Of a stretch of 64,000 nucleotides of DNA, positions 58,950 through 64,000 are shown piece after piece. Both the position numbers and the translations under genes were made by a program. The notes below the pieces were generated by a model, which was not told the DNA's origin, made no database searches, and saw nothing but the letters and a program-made list of their open reading frames with translations. The stretch comes from Tridacna crocea (taxonomy: Eukaryota; Mollusca; Bivalvia; Cardiida; Cardiidae). Numbering within the stretch: the first letter of the stretch is position 1; each line of letters starts with the position of its first letter. Location: the NCBI GenBank assembly GCA_943736015.1, contig OX031058.1, forward strand, positions 18,873,001 through 18,937,000, given 5' to 3'.

Positions 58950-59324
58950 TTGGTACACTAAATTTTCCCTGGATACTGGCTGCACAACTGTGTTCTATCA
59001 AGAAGACTGTCCTCTTTCCAGGAACAACTGCAAACAAAGGTTTAAGTTGGCCGTGGACCATGTTGGTTGGGTCAGAGTGGACTTTCGATCTTTTCCCTTA
59101 ACAGACGATTCCAAGTACTGTCCACATTACTGAGGCAGGATTGCTATGGCATGGCAGAGGCCGGAGCTAGATTCCTTGCAGCATGCATTTCTGCGTTATT
59201 GGCTTTAATCGAGACAACTACGCCTCGGATCAGGGCGGGACCATTTATGACGGACATAGAGGCCTCCTTGTCCTTGACCAGGGTGCACTGCACAGTGGTA
59301 ACAAGAAGAAGTTCTGAACGCCAG
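58950..59324 (+). other. Possible exon or exon remnant
   Basis: GC-richer block with long open frames, bracketed by an acceptor-like TTCTTCTGGTAAGTAG and a consensus donor CAG|GTAAGA at 59325. One frame to 59133 encodes a Cys-containing segment (GCTTVFYQEDCPLSRNNCKQ...). A second starts at ATG 59151 with a hydrophobic stretch (FLAACISALLALI) and is open through the donor in phase 0. A third, from 59180, reads HFCVIGFNRDNYASDQGGTI. The switch of plausible frames along the block suggests frameshifts or short introns. No family recognised, and the minus strand is also partly open. Confidence 0.3.
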
Positions 59325-59440
59325 GTAAGATTTATGCTTTTGAATTAGGCAATTTTTTTCTCTAAATGGCAAAAATGTCCGTCTCCATAGTGCCCATGTA
59401 GTGTAAAGAGAGGGTACTTTACGTCAAAACTAAGCAGCCT

Positions 59441-59458
59441 CCCCCCCCCCCCCCCCCC
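59441..59458 (+). repeat. Poly-C tract
   Basis: Eighteen consecutive C residues followed by a CA-rich stretch. Confidence 0.95.
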
Positions 59459-59605
59459 ATCCACACACACTTTATATAATTGACTTTGGGTGAAATGAGC
59501 TGCAGGTTCGAATTTCCGCTCGTTGTGTCCGACGTAGAGTTAAACGTAAATCTACTAAGGAGCTTGGTGTTTTGCCTCTCAAAGAAAAAAATGCCCTCAC
59601 ATTTC

Positions 59606-60492
59606 TATGGTGGCATATTTCTGCCGCGAGACACGAGATAGTTATTGCAATAATTTAAGGGAACTACCGTGATAAAAAAAAGTTTCCTGGAAATATAATT
59701 TAGAAAATTAAATTTTTCATGACAGTAATATCAAAATAATTCTCAATTTTATCGTGATTTTGCTTTCGTGCCAATCAGTTACATTCACGGTATCTGTAAT
59801 TAGATAGGGTTTCGGAAAATCTTCGTTTACATCCTTATAAATCCTTCTTTTTGATTGAATGCTTTAAAAAAAATATTTGGGAGAAATTTCGAGTCGTCTT
59901 TGTGATTTTATAGACTTCTTTTCATTTCAAGTCTTGTCAAAGTTACCATTTAAACTACAATCGTTATTGATTCGAATTTTAATTCTTGTGAAGTCAAAAA
60001 CTACCGAGCTTATCCAAATAATGATTTCTTTATTTAACCCATTACCACACAATCCCTACTTTTGACGCTCTTGAGAAAGACGCCTTTAGAAAACATTGTG
60101 GGAAAAGGAGAAAATGCCGGTAACTAGCATTTTCTCCTTTTCCCACAATGTTTTCTACCCATCACAAATCACATTTCAAATTTTCAGTGACTTTTATTTT
60201 GTCGTCTACAAGTGCTTTCGTTTTGAGTAAACCTAACATTTTGTCGTTTGGTAATGAGTTAAAGATATCAAGAAACAGATAGAAATATGACAATAATTTC
60301 TTCTCGAAAGTATGCTTCATGCACGACTGAGATAATTTGCGTTAAAATATTAATTTTACCCTGATATTTTTTTTTCAGGAAACTTTTCACGATCTCCTTA
60401 AATTTTTCTGGAAACTTTAATTTATGGCCATTTTTTTTCTAAAATTAACGTGATAGCTATTTCATATCTGGTGGCAGAAATATGCCACCATA
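59606..60492. mobile_element. Long inverted-repeat element enclosing a TH-A
   Basis: TATGGTGGCATATTTCTGCC on the left returns as GGCAGAAATATGCCACCATA on the right. Further matching segments (AAAAGTTTCCTG, AATTTAAGG) extend each arm to about 150 bp. The interior holds unrelated sequence and the TH-A at 60034-60262. No transposase. Confidence 0.6.
60034..60262 (+). repeat. TH-A MITE, intact
   Basis: TTAACCCATTACCACACAAT to GGTAATGAGTTAA. Perfect hairpin except at the tip (GCCGGTAACTAGC). Confidence 0.9.
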
Positions 60493-60714
60493 TGAATGCT
60501 AGTTAAAGAGATGGGTTTAAGTCGTTGTCGGGTCTCATTCTAGATATAATATCGATTCTGTACCAATTGCATAGATGCCTTTCTTTCTTTTTCAATTTTG
60601 AAAATTGTGCATTCTATTAAAAGCTCTTACGATAATGATCGTCCAACTTAAACTTTATAGACGATGTAAAACACGGTAAAAGCAGCTACTAACCAGAGAC
60701 TATAAGCTCCCAGA

Positions 60715-60795
60715 ATGAGCTACTCTCTGCGAAAAAAGTAGTTGATAGCTCTACAAGCACTATCGACTCACGTCAGCCTGTGCAGTCCGTAGTCT
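60715..60795 (+). repeat. Family C fragment
   Basis: GAGCTACTCTCTGCGAAAAA and CACGTCAGCCTGTGCAGTCC. It breaks before the returning arm, followed by a TH-A terminal fragment (ACGAGACGACAAAATTTTAA). Confidence 0.6.
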
Positions 60796-60824
60796 TTACG
60801 AGACGACAAAATTTTAACATCTAC

Positions 60825-61052
60825 TTAAACCATTACCACACAATCCCTACATTTGACAACCCTGAGAAAGAAGCCTTTTAAAAACATAGTGGGAAAAGGA
60901 GAAAATGCTGGTAACCAGCATTTTCTCCTTTTCCCACAATGTTTTCTTCTCTTCCTAAAACAAATTTCAATTCTTAGGCAATTTCATTTTGTTCTCTGCA
61001 AATGCTTTCAATTTGGACCAGTCTAAAATGTTGTTGTTTGGTAAAGAGTTAA
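60825..61052 (+). repeat. TH-A MITE, intact
   Basis: TTAAACCATTACCACACAAT to GGTAAAGAGTTAA. One stem mismatch (CATAGTGGG). Confidence 0.9.
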
Positions 61053-61106
61053 AGTATTTGCAGAGGGCATATCTAAAGCTGCTCTAATGATGGGACTAGT
61101 CCTTCG

Positions 61107-61335
61107 ATTACCTCTTTACCAAACGACCAAATTTTAGACTGGTCTAAATTCAAAGCACTTGCAGAGGACTTAGTGAACGTAACTCAAAAGTCGAAATTTG
61201 TTTCCAGCAGAATTGAAAACATTGTGGGAAAAGGAGAAAACGATGGTTAACAGCTTTTACTCTTTTTCCTACAATGTTTTCAAAAGGCTTCTATTTCAGG
61301 GCCGTAAAAACCAGGGACTCTTTGGTAAAGAGTTA
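61107..61335 (-). repeat. TH-A MITE
   Basis: GATTACCTCTTTACCAAACG to GGTAAAGAGTTAA. The tip is decayed (CGATGGTTAACAGC). It lies 13 bp from the next copy, which points the other way. Confidence 0.88.
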
Positions 61336-61348
61336 ACTGAACAGTGTT

Positions 61349-61576
61349 TTAACCCATTACCACACAATCCCTACTTTTGACGTCCCTGAGAAAGAAGCCT
61401 TTTGAAAACACTGTGGGAAAAGAAGAAAATGCTGGTAACCAGCATTTTCTCCTTTTCCCACAGTGTTTTCTACCCTTTCCAGAACAAGTTTCTATTTTTC
61501 AGTCACCTTTATTTTGTCGTCTGCAAATGCTTTCAATTTGGACCAGTCCAAAATTGTCTCGTGTGGTAATGAGTTA
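61349..61576 (+). repeat. TH-A MITE, intact
   Basis: TTAACCCATTACCACACAAT to GGTAATGAGTTAA. The stem has CACTGTGGG opposite CCCACAGTG, a fully compensated change from the usual CATTG/CAATG. Confidence 0.92.
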
Positions 61577-61704
61577 ATCCCTGTCTCAACTTTATTTCAG
61601 TCATATCACGGCGATATATCACATCCCCGTCTGCTCGAATGTTTCCACAATACTAAGGCTTGAGATATTTAATGTCTTGCCCACGGACGATCCAACGAAA
61701 AATC

Positions 61705-61882
61705 CAGGGCCCGTATTCACCAACCATTCTTAAGAACCTTCTTTGTCTTAGTCTCCAGAATTTTCTACATTTTGTAAGTTACACAACTTCTGATTGGCTA
61801 AACCAGTGTGATACTTACAAATTTCGAAAACCTTGGAGAATAAGACTATGAATATTCTCAAGAATGGTTGGTGAGACTCCCG
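61705..61882. repeat. Family G foldback
   Basis: CCCGTATTCACCAACCATTC to GAATGGTTGGTGAGACTC. The centre TCTGATTGGCTAAACCAG has lost its returning arm. Confidence 0.75.
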
Positions 61883-61924
61883 ATTAGGAGCCTTTCACTT
61901 TAGCCACGGAGAACGCTCTCGAAT

Positions 61925-62055
61925 TTCAAAGATCACAAATTATTGCAGAAAAGCGAGAAAACGCTGATTACCAGCAGTATCATTTTTTGCCCAATATCTT
62001 ATCAAAAGTCTTCTTCATGAAGGTCTAGAAAATATACGATTTTTTGTTAAAAGAT
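61925..62055 (-). repeat. TH-A remnant
   Basis: GAGAAAACGCTGATTACCAG and CAAAAGTCTTCTTCATGAAG. It decays into the start of the 123-codon frame at 62054. Confidence 0.5.
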
Positions 62056-62631
62056 GAAATGGGCAAAGGTTTTGGAAAATTTACTGGAAATTGTAGAATC
62101 TATTCTTGAGAGCACTTGTGGCGATTGTCCAATATTCAGTCAATTCAGTCATTTTTTCTTCTTGCCGCAATACTTTTTTTTAAAGACAGTCTGCTGGAAA
62201 ACGACAAAAGATCGTTTACTGCAGGTAACGCGTTATCTGTACAGAATGATTGTTGATATCTATAGGCAAAGGGTAGAAAATGGAAACAAACCGCTACAGA
62301 TGGCAGTCGAATTATGCGTTCTTCAATTGTTTCCCCAGTATTGTTTCACCGGTAAGCGATCTGGCGCCCAAACATCACCGGATCACCGTTTCCGCCAACC
62401 GCGCAAATTTGGCAATGACCCGTGAATAAGCGGAAAAATGTTTTCAGAGAAAATTCTCGAGAATCTATTGTACAGACGAAATGATGGCAATGAAAATATT
62501 GTGATATGTGAGAGGCGGGGAGCCAGCCGCAAACAATAACGAACGTCGAACAGTTGCTTTTAGCATTTTTATTTCTGTAAAATTCATATCCGAAAGGAAC
62601 TTTGTTTCCAATGGCGTCCTTCTTTGATAGA
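62056..62631. other. No supported gene
   Basis: Contains a 123-codon plus-strand frame (62054-62425) with two donor-like sites (GCAGGTAACG at 62220, CACCGGTAAGCG at 62348). No domain recognised, so not called. Confidence 0.35.
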
Positions 62632-62910
62632 TGAGTCACACACTGTGAAAAGGGGCCTTAACCCTTTCCAAAACAACAAATTTTGGACTCTTCCAAACCG
62701 AAAGAGTTTGCAGATGACAATTCTTGATTGGGAGAAAATTGCAGAAAGTTCTCAAAAAGGGTAGAAAACACTGTGGGAAAAGGAGAAATTGCTCGTAACG
62801 AGCAATTTCTCCTTTTCCCACAGTGTTTTCAAAGACTTTTACTGCAGACACGTAAAAACCAGGGCTTCTTTGGGAAAAGATTAATGCATCTCCGTGTTGC
62901 ATTGTCCCAA
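62632..62910 (+). repeat. Family C left end split by a TH-B insertion
   Basis: GTCACACACTGTGAAAAGGGGCC is followed by the TH-B at 62658-62884 and resumes TTAATGCATCTCCGTG. Joining across one TTAA restores the normal C sequence order (compare 4272-4310). Confidence 0.75.
62658..62884 (-). repeat. TH-B MITE, intact
   Basis: TTAACCCTTTCCAAAACAAC to TTTGGGAAAAGATTAA. The stem CACTGTGGG/CCCACAGTG is compensated, and the tip TTGCTCGTAACGAGCAA is perfect. Confidence 0.92.
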
Positions 62911-62953
62911 GAAAGACATCAAAATAAAACCTAGGGCAGATTTTCAACAGAAT

Positions 62954-63203
62954 CTGGCCTGCAACACGCGACAAGGTGTATCTACACAATTGCGTAAAGT
63001 GTCGTCTCAGATCAGCCTTTGCATTCCGCTCAGGCTTATCCGAAAGTACAAGTTCCATTTTTTTTATGTTATTCTGTTTTTCGCAAGTCTACAGTAGCAC
63101 AAAATCTAATGTAGTGCCGTCTGCCGTCTCGGATCAGTGCTGATCCGAGACTACACTTTACGCAATTGTCAGAATGCTCCTTTTCACGTGTTGCAAGCCA
63201 TAA
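62954..63203 (-). repeat. Family E MITE
   Basis: TGGCCTGCAACACGCGACAA to TTTTCACGTGTTGCAAGCC. The right hairpin is reduced to a tight GTCTCGGATCAGTGCTGATC turn. The left hairpin is diverged. Confidence 0.8.
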
Positions 63204-64000
63204 TATATTCTAAGATAACATTATCCTCAAAAAATAAACATGGGTTATAAAACAACTAATGATCAATAAATTCGAAATTCGAACATCAAACAAAACCACG
63301 GACATTTCAGAGTTACTTTTTTATCCCCTGCCGTTTTCCGTCTGACCGTTTGTCCGTCCTTCGTTTTTCGTTTTGGAACGAAAAAGCCCAGGACCAAGCG
63401 ATCGGTAGACAAATCTTGTATTACTGCGCCAGTAGAAGGCTGTGAGCGAGCGTGGCTATTTTCAATTAGTATTTCCACGATAGATAGCCTCACCCAGTGT
63501 ATTTTAATATGCCATATATCTGAGTGCTATTTAACGAAAAATCTCCTTCGGCTTTGCACAAGAATTGTCTTCGACAAATATCACAAAAACGACATACATG
63601 TAAATCTTTAAAGCCTCAGTAAAGCCAAAGAATAGGTAATTTTCACTGTAGCTCGAAAATATAATCACAAATCACAACATACATATATAAGATCGGGGAA
63701 AACCAGAACGTGTTAGTTACTGCATCGGTTGCCGTGATATACGCGAGCAAAAATGCATTGTGAAGCCTGTCGATTTCAGGCTCGCCATTGATCGAGACAA
63801 CCTTCGTTATTGTTCGTGTATATTCGAACTAGGATTTCGAAAACGTCACGTAGTAACATCGCATATCATTAGTGCTATTACGTACATGCAGTACACAAGA
63901 CTATTGTTTATACTTCCAATAGTATGTTATCTGAGAGTAAGATTGCTCATTTTGAATCTGTTTTCTTATTTCGATGTAGTAAACCCTTCCAGTATTGATG
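63204..64000. other. Unique sequence without a gene
   Basis: No repeat copy. The minus frame at 63263-63493 has no recognised motif. Confidence 0.4.

Noticed and set aside
59503-59530. B-box-like GGTTCGAATTTCC as a further SINE
   Set aside because: No A box at the right distance and no tail or second copy in the window.
62054-62425. 123-codon plus-strand frame with two donor-like sites
   Set aside because: No family resemblance. It starts in a decayed TH-A and lies in sequence without other exon signals; kept only as a note.

Overview
The window reads as nuclear DNA of a bivalve mollusc, most likely a heterodont clam or mussel. It is AT-rich, has almost no coding sequence, and is packed with short non-autonomous repeats built around perfect hairpins. 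The organism call is inference. It rests on the repeat style (GC-rich hairpins with an AGCCTGCGC...GCGCAGGCT tip, which I associate with heterodont bivalves) and on one unmistakable animal gene. No rRNA, genuine tRNA, CRISPR array or bacterial-type operon is visible.

The one recognisable gene is a Pax1/9 (Pox meso) transcription factor on the minus strand. Its main exon (25097-25914) carries a complete paired domain and a group I octapeptide and has no homeodomain. A strong candidate first exon lies 21 kb upstream at about 47285-47560. There an ATGG sits directly against a consensus GTAAGT donor in the phase the main exon needs, so the protein would start Met-Glu-Gln-Thr-Thr-Phe-Gly-Glu. CCAAT, GATA and TAATTA motifs lie just upstream. 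If correct, 25915-47284 is intron 1.

Everything else of substance is repeats. I use these names. TH-A: TTAA-flanked elements of about 228 bp with piggyBac-like ends (TTAACCCTTTACCACAC / GGTAAAGAGTTAA) and a central palindrome of about 65 bp with GGTAACC at its tip. '+' means the ACACAATCCC end is on the left. TH-B: the same outer stem with a different tip (GCTCGTAACGAGC). C: ends TGAGCC(A/G)TGCTCTG, about 260 bp. D: ends TGACCC(A/G)TCACGC, about 260 bp. E: ends GGAGTGCAACACGCGAAAAGG, about 265 bp, two hairpins. F: about 70-bp foldbacks around AGATCAGACTGCAC. G: about 200-bp foldbacks starting ATTCACCAACCATTCTTAAG with CCAATCAGAAGT near the centre. About 50 TH copies are recognisable, roughly 15% of the window. 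There are also tRNA-derived SINEs, long inverted-repeat elements, a zero-spacer perfect palindrome, a three-unit tandem repeat and microsatellites.

Layout: 0-21 kb is dense in TH, C, F and SINE copies. 21-25 kb is sparser. 25-47.6 kb is the Pax1/9 locus with clearly fewer insertions, especially 27.0-30.4 kb and 38.9-43.5 kb. 47.6-52.6 kb is mixed. 52.6-57.1 kb is nearly insertion-free. 57.1-63.2 kb is a second dense TH cluster. One block at 58.95-59.32 kb looks unlike the surrounding repeats and may be an exon or exon remnant.
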